From assembly GCA_037954325.1 (NCBI GenBank), contig JBBMNZ010000002.1, forward strand, positions 16,097,179-16,161,178: a stretch of DNA of 64,000 nt, read 5' to 3'. The notes under the pieces were generated by a model, which was given only the letters and a program-made list of their open reading frames with translations, had not been told where the DNA came from and made no database searches. The position numbers and the translations under genes are program-made. Numbering within the stretch: position 1 is the stretch's first letter; every line of letters starts with the position of its first letter. This document shows positions 1-12,710 of this stretch, piece by piece. This stretch comes from Fistularia commersonii. Lineage: Eukaryota; Chordata; Actinopteri; Syngnathiformes; Fistulariidae.

Positions 1-65
1 TGTTTTGCTCAGTTAAGATACCAACACTTGACCACTTTCTGCTTGTGTCCTCCCGCAATACACAG

Positions 66-3000
66 GCCCGAGCGCACTGTCGCGTTGCGGTTGCTACACT
101 GAACACACTTGCTGGCTATGTAGACTGGGTCTCTCTGCTGCACATAACTTGTAGAAACTGTCATCTACTGGAGATCTTTTGTCTGCTCATAAGTGAGCCT
201 GAGCTGCAGCTGGAGGCAGCGGAGTGTCTGCTCATTGCCATCAGTCGAAAGGTTGGTGACAAATTTCTCAAAAGTTTTGCATGAACCTGAAGGGCATTTT
301 CTCTCCTATATGGAAGTTAAGGTTTAATTAATTTGATCTGCCTCTTAATAATATCTCAATCAATCAAACTTGCTGAATGACAAGAAGGGAGAATAGTTGG
401 AAATAACACTGCTCTACACCAACAGATCTGTGCGTCTGTCTGAGGTAATTTTGATCATCGGAGCTTGTGCACAGTAGCTGTATGTTAACATCCTCTTGAG
501 CATTATTTTCTTTTGTGATTGAACATCTGCAGTCTGAACCTCCAAACATTTTAAGACAAAGATTCACTACACTTTTCATGTTTCAGAATGTTTTTGAATG
601 ATTACATACAGTCTGTCATTAAAACACCTAAAGCAGATTTAATCTATGATACCTTTTTCAAAAATATAATAGAATATCCACTGACGTGCAATGTTGTGAT
701 GATGCATAGTTAATGATGTGCTGATGTGATTTGCTTCTTGAAAAGTGAATCTCAGTGGGACTTTCAAGTTTTCAGTCTTGTTTTTACATTTCTATCAGTG
801 CTGTTCATATTTGGCTATACTGTCTCTTTAAGCAATTCTTGTTTGAGGTCCAGAAGCTACAAAACGAATTGTTGTTTTATTGGCAAAGCTGCTTTCATCC
901 ATTGCATCTGTTTTTGACTGTGAGCACTGGTAGCCTCATGTTCTTAAATGGCAGACCTCAGGGATGCTGGAGACCGTTAAGCCCAGTTTTATCTCTTTAT
1001 GGGGATTGTTAAAGGGGCGATTGAGCAAGCAACATACCATCCTCTGCCAAAATTTCCTTGGGGGAAACTGAGTCGTAATTTCCAGTCTGTCGAAGGCGAC
1101 TCCCATTCTTAGCTGTGGGGATAAGTGGGTTGTGACCTAGAAGACAGGGCTGGCTTGAGACCCAAACACTCTGCCTTTTTTTTCCCACAATCACACCATC
1201 CGTATCAATGAACGTTAAGTGCATTTCTGCTGCCAGGCAAGATTAGATTTCATTAGTTAATTAGCAGCCCTGTGGTTTTTGGTCTTCGGTGACATGCGCT
1301 CTAGCATGATTCTCAAGGTAAAGAAAGCTGGCCAGAAATGGTTCCTTATGATAGCTGAGCTGTTACATGAAGGAAAGCATCACTGTTGGGAATTCAATAT
1401 TTACTACTGAAAAGTTTGCTTTCCTGTGCAATCTGACTATTCTTCTTCTTTTTAATTTTGCAACAGTTAATCATCTGCCTTACTCTAATCTTTGCAATTT
1501 TACTATTATATTCATGAATGTGTTCAGTGAAAAAAAAATCTCCAACTGTATGAGGGCTTCCAAAATTGCATACCAAAATATTTCCATAAATAATGTGATG
1601 TGACTGACTTACAGAGGGTAAAAAAGACCTATAATCACCTCATTAAAATTCTTAAAATAGTCTGTCATTCTCAGTCAAGAAGAATATTTCTGAAACCATA
1701 AGAGAATATATGTCAAATACGCCTCAATGTTTGTGATCTGGTGGCTTCAAGTGTCAGTCACCTGTGCTTCAGAGCAACTATCAAATTCAGACTTTAGCTG
1801 ACCACTGTAAATAATACATCTCCAGTCAAAAGAGTCTTCTGAAGTAAGATTCTATATAAACTTGAGATAACCCTGAAAAGGATGCACTTTAATGTGGCAA
1901 CAAGAAGAAACCATCAGGGCGGACTCTCACTCCTGGCCTCAAGATGTTTTTTTTTTCCTGGTCTTTTTTCCCCTAGTTTCTTCTCATTTTCAATCGTTGT
2001 GATCCCTTCAATTTTTTTTTTTTCCCCCCACCAATTTCATGATTCAATCCGCTCTCTCTGACTGAACAAATTTACAGTAGCCATGTCATGCACACAACCC
2101 TTAGTTACACAGATCCAAACACACCAGGCCAGTCACTGCCAGATGGCCCATCCGGCAGTTAGGCCAGAAACTGTGGCATGGAAAAGAAAAAAAGATGAGA
2201 AAAGAAGTCTTTTCACATCAGCATTACTGCATACTTTAACTTTGCATAAATTGTAAAATTAAGTATCTACCAATATTTTGCTGGTAATTTAGTAAATTTT
2301 ATTTTCCAACTAAACACAAAATGTGCCACTAATAAAAACTGCAGTTTCTTTTCGATAAATGTGATTCTTTTGATTATAAGCTGACTATGACATGGCATGA
2401 TGTTCTGCCACAGGGCAAGCTTGAGGACAGGAAGCCGTTCATGCTGCTGTTTGATGATGTGGCAATCCGTTGCATTCTATCAGCAGCCCAGTGAGTATAA
2501 CTGTCTCTCTCGCCATCATTCCTCTTCATATTCTGCTTTTTCATCATCTCAGATCGGTTGTGTCTGTCTGTAGGTCAGCAGATGGACTAGAACATTCTGA
2601 TGCACAGTAAGTAGTTTGACATGATCACTGTGCAGCACACAGGCATAGAGATCATGCTGAATATTTAGTGGTAACTTGTATTTTTTTTTTTTTTTAAGAG
2701 CGGTTGAAGTGGTAGAGCGGCGCTATGTGTTTCTAAAGAGGTTATGTCAGGTGCTGTGCGCTCTGGGAAGCCAGCTTTGCTCTCTAGTGGTGAGTTGGTA
2801 ATTATAGTATTTTCTTCACTCTTCACTCACACAACTTATTATGTACGTTTAAGGTTTTGAAATGACAAAAGAAAACATCACGTTGTCTTTCTAGGGGTCA
2901 GATGTGGAGGTTGAAGTACCCACAAATCTCAGCAAGTACATCGAAGCCCTTTTAGCCTTTACTACACATTCCAGTCTGGTGAGACTAAGTCTCAATCACC

Positions 3001-6000
3001 AATACATGATATAATTCATTTCAAACAACATGAATGTGAATTCCCTAACTCTTTTTTTTTTTCACTTTTTTTTTTAAAATCCCTTGTTTTTTTTATTTTC
3101 CCCCTTCACCTCAACAGTTTTTAAGGTCATCCACTCTTGCAACCTGGGGGGCTCTGTTCAGACACGAAACTCTGTCACAGGAAGTAGTTGTCAGGGAGAT
3201 GGCCATAAAGTTTCTTAGAGTGTCAATGACAAACCTAGTGAAGGTGGGTGTGTTCATCAATCCCAGAGTGTTTTGTGGTCAAAAAGGATGTTAAAGGTTC
3301 TTTTCTTTACAGACTGGGTTTCCATCCAGAAATAATAACCCGAGCTGTCAGTACTCACGTGTGGACTTTGACAGCGATGAGGACTTCAACTTGTTTTTTA
3401 ACTGTTCGTACTACAAGCACTATATACTTAATGTTATTTATATTTTAGTTTTTGTATCTTGATGATTTTCATGATTATTTTCAACCTTCACAGCTTTCCG
3501 AGCACAGAATGGGGAGGTGGTGAGGACTGCATGTCGCATGGTTCCACTGGAAGCCTTTAACATAGCAGCAGAATGGTTGCAATTTCAAATTGCCAGCCCT
3601 AGTGATGTTGGAGATGCCACATGTAAGTGCCGTATTGAGCATTTGAGAAACTGATTGTCTTTTAGGCTCTGTGATTAACCAAGCATTTTATCAAACTATA
3701 AAAAAGGCAAAGCCAAGTTCTTATCTAGATATGTATGTGTATAATTTTTGTTTTATCTCACCTTATTTCTCCTATTCCCTTTACATGTTAGACAAGACAT
3801 CTGAAGGCCTGTGCTCCCTTCTGTCTCCGTCTGTGGTCCAGTGGGATGCCATGACAGTCTTCCTGGAGTGCATGGTTGGACAGATATTCAAACACCTTCC
3901 AGAGGAGGTAAGCTGATATGCTGACATTAGAACAAAGGAGCATGGGAAAAGATAGCAATGGTAAAGGTGTGAAGTTCTGCCCTCTCCCTCTTTTTGTTTC
4001 TTTATAGAAGTTGCCCATTGATAAGAGCATTGAGCTACTGCAGGCTGTGCTGAACTATGACACCAAGGATCCGCTCATCTTGTCCTGTGTGCTAACCAAT
4101 GTCTCAGCTCTCTTTCCTTTTGCCACACATCGGTCCCACTTTGTGTCACAGGTTCTGTACAAGGTCAGTCAAAACACTTAGTTCCTTGATAGTTTTCCAT
4201 GTATCTGCAATTATCAGTATTTTGCCCAAAGATGCAGATATATTAAAATTGCATCATGAATACTTAAGCTGTCCTGTCAGGTGCTGTGTCCTCATTTCCT
4301 CTCTTATGTAAATGACTGACACACAAATAGTTCCCTCTAATTAGCAGTTGCTGGTTTAAGTGTTAAAAAGCTACAGGAAAACACCAGTGACAGCAGCAAA
4401 GAGTTGACTGCTAAATAACCAATGTGATTTTTATGTCCTGTTATTCTGATGCGTAAAATAGTGTAGCTGCATGTCACTTGCATCTCAAGACACACCAACA
4501 AAAACTGGCTCGCATTTTTTAAACAGTGACAAAGATTGCCTTCCTACTATCAATCACAAATAATAGGAGTGCACAGGGTTGATCACATCTGATTCCCAAG
4601 ATTTTCCTGATCAATATATTAGTCTACACAATTTGGATTTATTTGTAAAATCAGTATCTCACACTGTGCAAAATGATCAAATATCAGCAATCCAGAAACA
4701 TCCAACTTGCTTCCATATAGAGGTAAATATACCTGAAAATATTAATATTTGATGACAAAGAAATGGGAAGATCTTGACTTTTGTCTCTTCAAGATGCTAA
4801 ATGCAAATTAAATATTCATTGATCAATTTAAAACTTTACAAATCATAAGTTCATTGACTGTCACACCAGTAATAAATTTGCATACTCTGATTTCATATTT
4901 TTTTTCTACATACTGTGTTTGCATTGATGTGCAGATAGCTATACACACCCACTGCGGCTTTGGAATAACTTGTGTAGATATTTGATTCTCAGGTAATACA
5001 TTAAGCATCTTTTTGGCCCTACAGCTCTTTAAATCTATCACATTTGAAGTTGGTCAGGAAAATAAGGTGAGTAACTTTGACAGAGCTAAATATCAACACC
5101 TGTCTTAATATTTCACATTAAATGTTAAACATGTATTCATCTGTTTAGGCTCCTCGAACCCGAGCTGTAAATAATGTGAGGAGGCACGCCTGTTCATCCA
5201 TTATCAAGATTTGCAGGGATTATCCACAGTTCATTTTGGTAAATATCCAATATCAATGTTGGAGATGAAAAGTCTGTGAAACACGGTGGCTCACTTTTAC
5301 TTGACTTTTCAGGTTAAGCATGAAATAAGAGATGTCACTCTTTTTTCGTTTTTTCTTTTACCTCTGCAGCCTTGTTTTGACATGTTTTACAATCACGTCA
5401 AGAAGCTGTTCTCAAGCAATGTCGCGCTGACTCACATGGAGAAATGTTCACTGATGGAGTCTCTGGTGCTGATCAGCAATCAATTCAAAGACTTTGAAAA
5501 GCAGAAGGCTTTTCTAGAGGAACTCATGGCTTCTGTAGTTGCAGAGTGGACCTCGGATGAGATGAAGCAGTGCGTTATGATTCCAGCTTTCAAGTATGAA
5601 ATGAAAAGAGCTTTAGATGTCACCACTAACTGCAAGGCTGTCTTTTTCTCGCAGTGTACTGTGGAATCCCGCTGTGTTCCTGTCCTTTATAGGAGCTGAT
5701 CAGGTCGTCACTGAGCAAAGTAAAGAAGCAGACACAGCAGGCCTCAACCGAGGGCGGGTAAGAAAATTGGTTGTAAGCTGTCGAGAAATTAATATTCTGT
5801 AGTGACTGAATTATTGTCACTTGGTTTCCTATTATGCTCTCTTTTCAGAAGTCAAATGTCATATGTCACAATATGTAGTTGCTTTTTCTTTTTTTTTATT
5901 TCACGTTCTTTATCTTTTCAGATTGGCTTCTGTTTGTGTGCCATGCTCGGTGTGGTCAAGCGGGCTCGTTGGCCTGCTGATCAGGAGGAGGCTAAGACTG

Positions 6001-9000
6001 GTGGCTTTATCATGGGCTATACTCCTGCTGGAGACCCAATTTACAGAAACCCCTTTTCTGCCCAGTTCCTGGTCTTGCTGCCCAACATACTGGCCCTCAT
6101 TCGGTAGGTAAACATGTCCAATTTCCACCCAAATTTCAAAATTCTCGGAATTTAAGAAAAGGCAAACCATGTCATTGGAATAATCAAAAGTTTGTGAAAC
6201 TGAGATGTTTTACCAAATAGGTTTTACTGTATTTACAAACCAGTGTCAAATCTAACATTCCAGCAAATTCTGAGACACAATTAGTCACACTGATAACCCC
6301 TTTCTTTACAATAGCCAAATGTTCTGTAATTATCTCCTGTATTACTCTGATGTCACTGATTTAAGATTCTTTTGCTTATGTCACCGCAGGACTCAAAACT
6401 GTTTATTTACACCAGAGAACAGGGCACGTTTGAGCGAGACCTTCTCCAGGGCCCATGACATGATGGATTCAGAGAAAAATGTGGTTCTTGGTTAGACTTT
6501 TTTTATTCTGTAGCTGCACACGTAAACTTTAAGTTGAAAATATTAAGTTCAAGCAATCTTAATTACCATCCTATCTCCAGGTCTCTGTCAGCCTCTCCTG
6601 GATATAAATGATTCTCCTGTGTATAGAACAAACCTGGAACGCATGCAGAGCTTCTTCAGTCTGTTATATGACAACTGGTGAGAACTGAATTGGAGCTGTT
6701 GAAGTTAACTACGCAAATATGTATTTTTAGTGTTTATTTTTGAATTGCACCTGAATTCTACATCCTCTCTCTCCTCTCTAGCTTTCATATTCTTGGAAAT
6801 GCAGGACTTTCTCTACAGCAGGAATTCTACAACATTGAGAGGTTGGGTGAAGAGATTGCTGCCTCTGCGTTTGTCTCCCTTGAATTTGTGCCTGACCACA
6901 GACTTCGACCAATGATTCATATCCTTGTTTGATTTGATATTCTTGATCAGACCTTGGCTTGATAAAACAGCATGAAACCAATGGTTTGATGAGGCATCTA
7001 GTGATGTTTTGTTTTTGGTTAAACAAGTTCAGCTTTTTTCCTGGTTAAAACCCTTTCAAATTTAAGTCATATTGTGAAATTGCCCTAGTTCTACCTGGTA
7101 AGGCAAACAGAGGAATTTGGAAGTTTCACCATTGCAAACTGACTTGCTAGTGTTATTAGTTCACTCATATTTGAATTAGGGTATGAACAAGGCAACTTGA
7201 AAAGAAATACAGGTGAGAAATTGCTCAAAAACAGCTCAATTAGCCTAATTTATTTCTGCCTATAGTCATTCATTTTCTGAACCATCCCAAAACTCAATAT
7301 TTAACAATTAATGTGATTTTTCAAAAATGGTAAATTCTTTATTGCTGTTGGTGGAATATCAAAAGTCCTTAACCAGCATTACGGTTATTTCTAAAGCAGT
7401 TGGTGCAGTCATGTCCTCAGGAATGCTACAACACTCTGCTCTGCCCCCTCCTGAGCCCCCTCTTTGCCTACATGCTGCAGGTAACACCTCTGAATCTAAT
7501 AAATTACTGAGGAAATAAAATTGCCCTATGGTCATCTAACAGTTAACTTTTTTTTGCCTTACTCTCACATGTTTGCATTTGGTAAATACTAAAGAGCCTG
7601 AACAACAAGTGGCAGGTCATCAACCAGAGGACTTCAGTCAAGTAAGCTGTTTTTAACTTATGAGATTTGCGCTTGATCATCCTAGTTCAAACATAATTTA
7701 TGTCACAGTGTGAGATGTTAACATATGAAAAATACTTATGAGAAAATTAGTTTCATTTTGGTTTTGGTTTCGTTAGTTTTGATTTGGGTAACTGATTAAT
7801 AAAGTTGCATCAGTTACAAGCCTCCACTAATTACATGGAGGAACTAATGTTGATACTGGGTTGATACTAAAGGTGACAAAAATCTTCTCTAGTGGGGAAG
7901 ATGAGCAGGAGGTGGTGTGTCAGGAGAGTCAGGTGACACAGGAGATGTTGGAGGAGCAGCTTGTGCGCCTGCTAACCAGGGAGATCCTGGATCTTCTCAG
8001 TAAGTCTCATTATTACATGGAGTTACACCGCATGTCAGAGCAGTCCAAGGTCATTTTTGAATTGTCAATCATTTGAAAATTTGTCACATCAAGCAAAGTT
8101 CAATGGTTTAAGGGTAATGCCAAAAGTGTGATATTTATGCAATTTTTAATCAGGCAATATTTATTGAAAATCATACTAATCCCTTTGCCAGTCACTGCTG
8201 CTAAATTACTAGAGTTATTATACATAACAACAGAGTCTTTTAAATTCAGTTGAATTCTGGTGTTTTGTGTCACTATGATAAATAGGATGGTTTGCCTACT
8301 GGATATACCTTCTAAAACAACAAAAATGTTGTTATTTATTATTAACAACTGTTTGCATGGTTTAATCTCTAAAGGTACTTGCCCCTGTGATTTTTTTTTT
8401 TTATTAAAAAGCAAATTATCAACAATACCATGGCTTAACTGTTAAATGCAGACTAATACAGTTCTATTAGACAGTAGATTTCTGTAGGTAGATATCTGAC
8501 AAGTCTTTAAAAAGAAAATCAGTCTTAAAAAATACTTATCCTCTTTCCATTTAGCTGTGAGCTGTATTTCAAGAAAAGTGCCTGAACCAGCAGCCAACAA
8601 GGAGGACATTGATGGTGAGCGACAAGATACAAGAAGCTGCTTTGAATTTTTTCAGATAAATTCAGTTAAAACTGTAAGACGTGACTTTTCAGAGGAAGAC
8701 ATGATGATGGATTCAGTCCAGACGGTGTCTCCTGCACAGCCCACAGAAGAGCTTACTGAGCTGGGAAAATGCTTGATGAAGCATGAGGTCAGGACTACTT
8801 GAGTTGACAGTGTTACCACTGCTCACAGGCCTAGAACTCATTAAATATTTTTTCCAGAACATCTACATGACCCTACTGACCCTGTCCTTCACCTCGCTGT
8901 CATGGAAGGACACCACTAACTGTCACCGCACTGCTTCCATTGTCTGCTGGACTCTTCTGCGGCAGGTAGCACAACCAGTGCACAAACCATTCAATAGGAG

Positions 9001-10350
9001 TCTCTATGTTAGTCTTTTAGTACTACAAAACTAGTACACATTGTCAAAGCCAGTCTTAAAGCTGTATTTTCTGAAAATAGCTTGTTTGGGAATATTATGT
9101 ATTTTTGGACTATCATCAGCTCCGCATTTGTTTACAGTAAGATGGCACAAAAAAGGTCAACTGTAAAATGATCTTCAGTGGCTCGGTAAAGGCTGGTGAA
9201 GAAAACCATTCACCTAGTGCACCAAGGTGGTTTGTTAAAATTGTCACAGTATGTGCAGTATCCTGCATAAAACTCTCAAACAACATCTCAAAAGGTTCAC
9301 TGCAAATAAAGGGTTTGTGTAGACTGTGCAAAACCCCATTTTGTTACATACAAAGTATTTTAAGTCAATGCAGTGATGACCCTTCGCTCTATCTACAACT
9401 CCCTGCCTGTGGACTGGAAATGGAGCCATTTTAAGGTTTATTCTTTAATATAAAGATCTTTTTATTTTTTATTTTCCTCTGCATCCTCACATTTACTTCG
9501 TCTGTACAGGTGGTTGGGGGAAATCTTCTTCCAGAGGCAGTAACTTGGTTCTTTACCAGTGTTCTGAGGGGCCTTCAGACACATGGGCAGCACGAAGTCT
9601 GCAACTCTACCCTCTCTCAGCTTGCCATGTTAATCTATGAAAACCTGGTGAGAATAAACTGACAAAAACGACATAACTGCACTTGTCGACTCATTAAGGA
9701 TTGACATTATGCAAGACCTGTCATAGAGATTTCTTATTTTAGTTCTAGAATATTGAATGGGGATGTCTATGTGCCTGTCTTTCTATCCATTTTAGCGGCC
9801 TCGTTATATGGAGCTGAGAGCAGTGATGACCCAAATTCCCGACATCAGTGTGGAGTCTCTGGACCTTTATGATCACCGGCTGTTAGATCCTGTAGCCCAA
9901 AAGGTCGGAGACAAAAAAAGGAAAGACCAGTTCAAGAAGCTCATCGCAGGAACTGTTGGGGTAATGTCACATTTTACCACTAGATGTCAGCATTGCCCGA
10001 GTATATATACCTCAGTTTCAACAGCTCCAATATACAAGTGCAAATCATCGCCCTGTGGTGTTGTCAGACTGTATTGGGAGACTTGTGAAGTTAGCAGCCA
10101 GAATCTCAGAGCAACTCTACCACATCATTCACTGTTAGGAAATCATCTGTGTAACTTTTGCATTGTTGGGTTTACCCTCTCCTCTCTCTACCAACAGAAA
10201 GCTCTTTGCCAACAGTTCAGGAAGGAGGTTCACATCCGAAATCTTCCATCCCTCTTTAAAAAGCCGAAGTCAGACAACGATATACTGGACAATCAAGCTC
10301 TGGGCCTGGATGCTCTCTTTTCTCCAGAGAATGACACCCTGAGAACCTAG
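66..10350 (+). CDS. xpo5: exportin-5, 3' portion (27 exons, 5' end outside window)
   Basis: Exportin-5 is a karyopherin-beta family HEAT-repeat protein that binds RanGTP and carries pre-miRNAs from nucleus to cytoplasm. Exons read: 66-251, 2414-2490, 2574-2606, 2699-2789, 2895-2978, 3118-3243, 3313-3403, 3494-3622, 3792-3907, 4008-4163, 5025-5066, 5149-5238, 5370-5569, 5655-5757, 5922-6103, 6390-6490, 6581-6677, 6782-6918, 7383-7480, 7595-7641, 7893-7999, 8555-8614, 8693-8787, 8858-8965, 9510-9647, 9796-9960, 10198-10350. They sum to 3,012 nt, exactly in frame, giving 1,003 residues and a TAG stop. The product matches vertebrate exportin-5 from about residue 218 to the C-terminus (e.g. LNTLAGYVDWV, DFDSDEDFN, VLISNQFK, LGKCLMKHE, FRKEVHIRNLPSLFKK). 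The N-terminal importin-beta-type domain is encoded upstream. All junctions are GT-AG except 6919-7382, which is AT-AC. The acceptor before 7595 has a weak pyrimidine tract, and the tiny exon 2574-2606 encodes a variable loop. Identification rests on remembered family sequence; exon edges were read by eye. Confidence 0.96.
252..2413 (+). other. xpo5 intron, no additional gene seen
   Basis: This is the longest xpo5 intron in the window (about 2.2 kb). It is AT-rich with poly-T runs near 1,945 and 2,010. No conserved coding pattern, RNA gene or recognisable transposon was found. The other long xpo5 introns (4164-5024, 8000-8554, 8966-9509) are likewise unremarkable single-copy-looking sequence. 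Confidence 0.6.
6919..7382 (+). other. U12-type AT-AC intron of xpo5
   Basis: The upstream exon ends at 6918 and is followed by ATATCCTTG, an almost perfect U12-type AT-AC donor. The intron ends GTCCTTAACCAGCATTAC: a U12 branch-point motif (TCCTTAAC, 7366-7373) lies about 10 nt before the terminal AC at 7381-7382, with no polypyrimidine tract. Splicing here joins phase 1 to phase 1 and gives PMIRLFLKQLV, which matches the human exportin-5 pattern PMLRVFVKPLV in length and residues. The only nearby GT-AG alternative would delete two residues and lose the match. It would be removed by the minor spliceosome (U11/U12, U4atac/U6atac). Confidence 0.92.
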
Positions 10351-10408
10351 TGATTCAAAGGGACTCAGCCATGACTGTAGAAAGAGATACCCCCACCTCC
10401 TCAATACA

Positions 10409-10411
<3 letters not shown>

Positions 10412-10481
<70 letters not shown>
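10412..10481. repeat. (CA)n microsatellite in xpo5 3'UTR
   Basis: About 35 uninterrupted CA units lie roughly 60 nt after the xpo5 stop codon, so they are probably transcribed in the 3'UTR. Confidence 0.97.
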
Positions 10482-10484
<3 letters not shown>

Positions 10485-12680
10485 TCAATGTGGTGTGCAC
10501 TAACCAACATATCTGTCAACACTGCTCAACTTACTGCTGCTAATTTGTTACATTACTCTGCACTACCTTCTGATAAGTAATAACCTTAGTAATCTTTAGT
10601 TAAATCACACAGCTGATAGCTAATGAACACCAACACAGTATGTACATACACTACTGTGCAAAGGTTTGAAGTGTTAGATATTAGATATTCTAACATTTTT
10701 TTTCTCTGCAAAAGACACATCGTCTAGAACATTGTTTGCTTGCAGAGTTTCATTATTCTAAAAACCTAATCAATATATAAGGAAAAAAATATTTTTGAAC
10801 TGTTTTAGCAATGTAAATTGCTGCTGTGCTAGTTAAAAACATGATTAAAAAAGCTTTTCTTTAGACCTATCATCACTGTATTCTCAATCTCAGGAATGAA
10901 GGCTTTTCCTTCTGAGATCTTGTGAAGAAACTGCAGCTCCTGCTCAGTGCGGTGCAGTTCTTTAGTCACAGCACACTGTAAGTTGTTAGTTAAAAAAAGG
11001 AAAAATTAAAAATAAGCAATTTTGTGTTTCTGATTTTGCTGTACTGAAACAATATCCTTGTGGCCTCAAATCAAACAATGTTCTGCACTAAATGAGACTG
11101 TGGGGGCACTTAAACCATGTGGGCAGGGTGACGTGTCCATCAAGGCAGTCCGTTCAGTCACATCTTACCCAGATCTCTATCTAAAGAAACTGACCCATCA
11201 AATGCCAAAGGTCTGCTTTGTTTCAGTTTTTCTTTGATTAAATTATTAATTGATTAACATTCTACTTCAAATGTTGTCAACAGCTGTATTTTCTGTATGA
11301 TTTATTTCCTCAGAGTCAAATACTTGTTTTCAATGAAAACACACAAACAGTAAACCCCAAACTTAACCATCTCTGTGTATGTATACTTATGACTTTTTAT
11401 AAGCATGACTTGTTAAAAAAAAATCATAGGAATAGCAGGGTTGAGATACAATATGTCCTGCGCCAAGCCTCTGTTTCAGCCACACTCCTGGCTTGAGCAA
11501 GTCCTTGCCATTTTTCCATGGGCCTTTTTCTTTGATGGGCAATATTTGCCCAATACACACTTAATGCTCACTAAACCTGTTATTTAAGCATCTATCACAC
11601 AGAAAGCCCAACTGTGTTAATTTTTTTCATATTGAAGTGGGCTGATAATTATTTCTAAATAAGTAACTTTATGAAGGAAGTATTGACATTATTAAAATGC
11701 TTGGCCTTTGAAAATCATTAAAGAGGCATGCGTTGGTAGATATGTTGTGTGCCATGCAACCACTATCACAATTGTTACATTCCTGATGATTAAAAAAAAA
11801 AAAGTCAAATCAAAACTTGAACCCGTTTGTGTATTTTGATATGACTGGGTAGCATGTGGTATTCACCTTGGAGAATACACTATTGGCACATCAGATTTGA
11901 TGTTGAGGTTACCAAACAAATATCGTAACTGTCATAAATGAGAAGCATTTTTGTTTGTTTGCTTTTTTTGTATCGTAGACAAATGATATTGGACAATTAT
12001 TGCAAGTTGCCACTAAATTATACTGCCTAGGTACAGTTTTACATTTTTTTTTTCTGAGTTTCTTCAACTCATGATACAAATTGTCATATTGTGTCACTAC
12101 TCAGCTGAGTTGTTTGACATTTGTGTGTGAGAAGCTATTAACTGTTTTATTAAAGATTACCCCACTAATGTGTAGCTTACACCAAGTCAGTCAGTAGTAT
12201 TTAAGCTTTTCAGTTGTCAGTGACTTTTTTTCTTCTTTCATGCTTGTACTGGTTTTGCCAGCCATAAAAAAAGATGAACCAGCACTACATTCCTATATTG
12301 TCCAGGAGATAATTTTAAGGTATATATTTGTTGGATGTTATTTGCTCTTATGGAGCTGTCCTGATAGAGAGTGATTTTCTTTTATGTGGCTATTGGCCCC
12401 ACTGTAGTTAATGGGGATTATTTTCCATCATTTGACTTTCATTGACATTGTTCACTTGTTTGCATGCCTGCGGTCGAGACAGGTCTACATATCAGATGTT
12501 GGACTGGGAACAAGTTCACATCAAATTCCTAGATATTGGAACAATCAAATTAAATGACCTTCCTGTCTTTGTATTGTTCATATAGCATCATTTTTAAAAC
12601 TGCTTGTCCTATAAGATGTTCTGTACAAAGAAGGAAACTGGCTTTTTTAAAAGTGTAGTGTAGGTTATATTTTGTTTTTA

Positions 12681-12686
12681 AATAAA
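12681..12686 (+). promoter_or_regulatory. probable xpo5 polyadenylation signal
   Basis: A canonical AATAAA hexamer is followed within about 25-40 nt by a GU-rich stretch (GTGAGTCAATGTGTCTTTT). This is the normal layout of a vertebrate poly(A) site and a plausible 3' end for xpo5. Confidence 0.55.
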
Positions 12687-12710
12687 GTGATTTAATTTTA
12701 GTGAGTCAAT

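Larger units (their letters stand above)
10351..12705 (+). other. xpo5: xpo5 3' untranslated region (inferred extent)
   Basis: Sequence after the xpo5 stop is AU-rich and non-coding, and contains a CA microsatellite. The first canonical AATAAA with a GU-rich downstream element is at 12681-12686, which would give a 3'UTR of about 2.35 kb. Earlier ATTAAA hexamers (near 11,718 and 12,149) could give shorter forms. The extent is inferred; there is no transcript evidence. Confidence 0.5.

Noticed and set aside
6918..7394. GT-AG splicing alternative for the xpo5 AT-AC intron (donor at 6927, acceptor ending 7394)
   Set aside because: It keeps frame but gives PMIHILQLV, two residues short of the exportin-5 pattern and losing the conserved R, F and K. 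The AT-AC junction fits the family and the U12 consensus.
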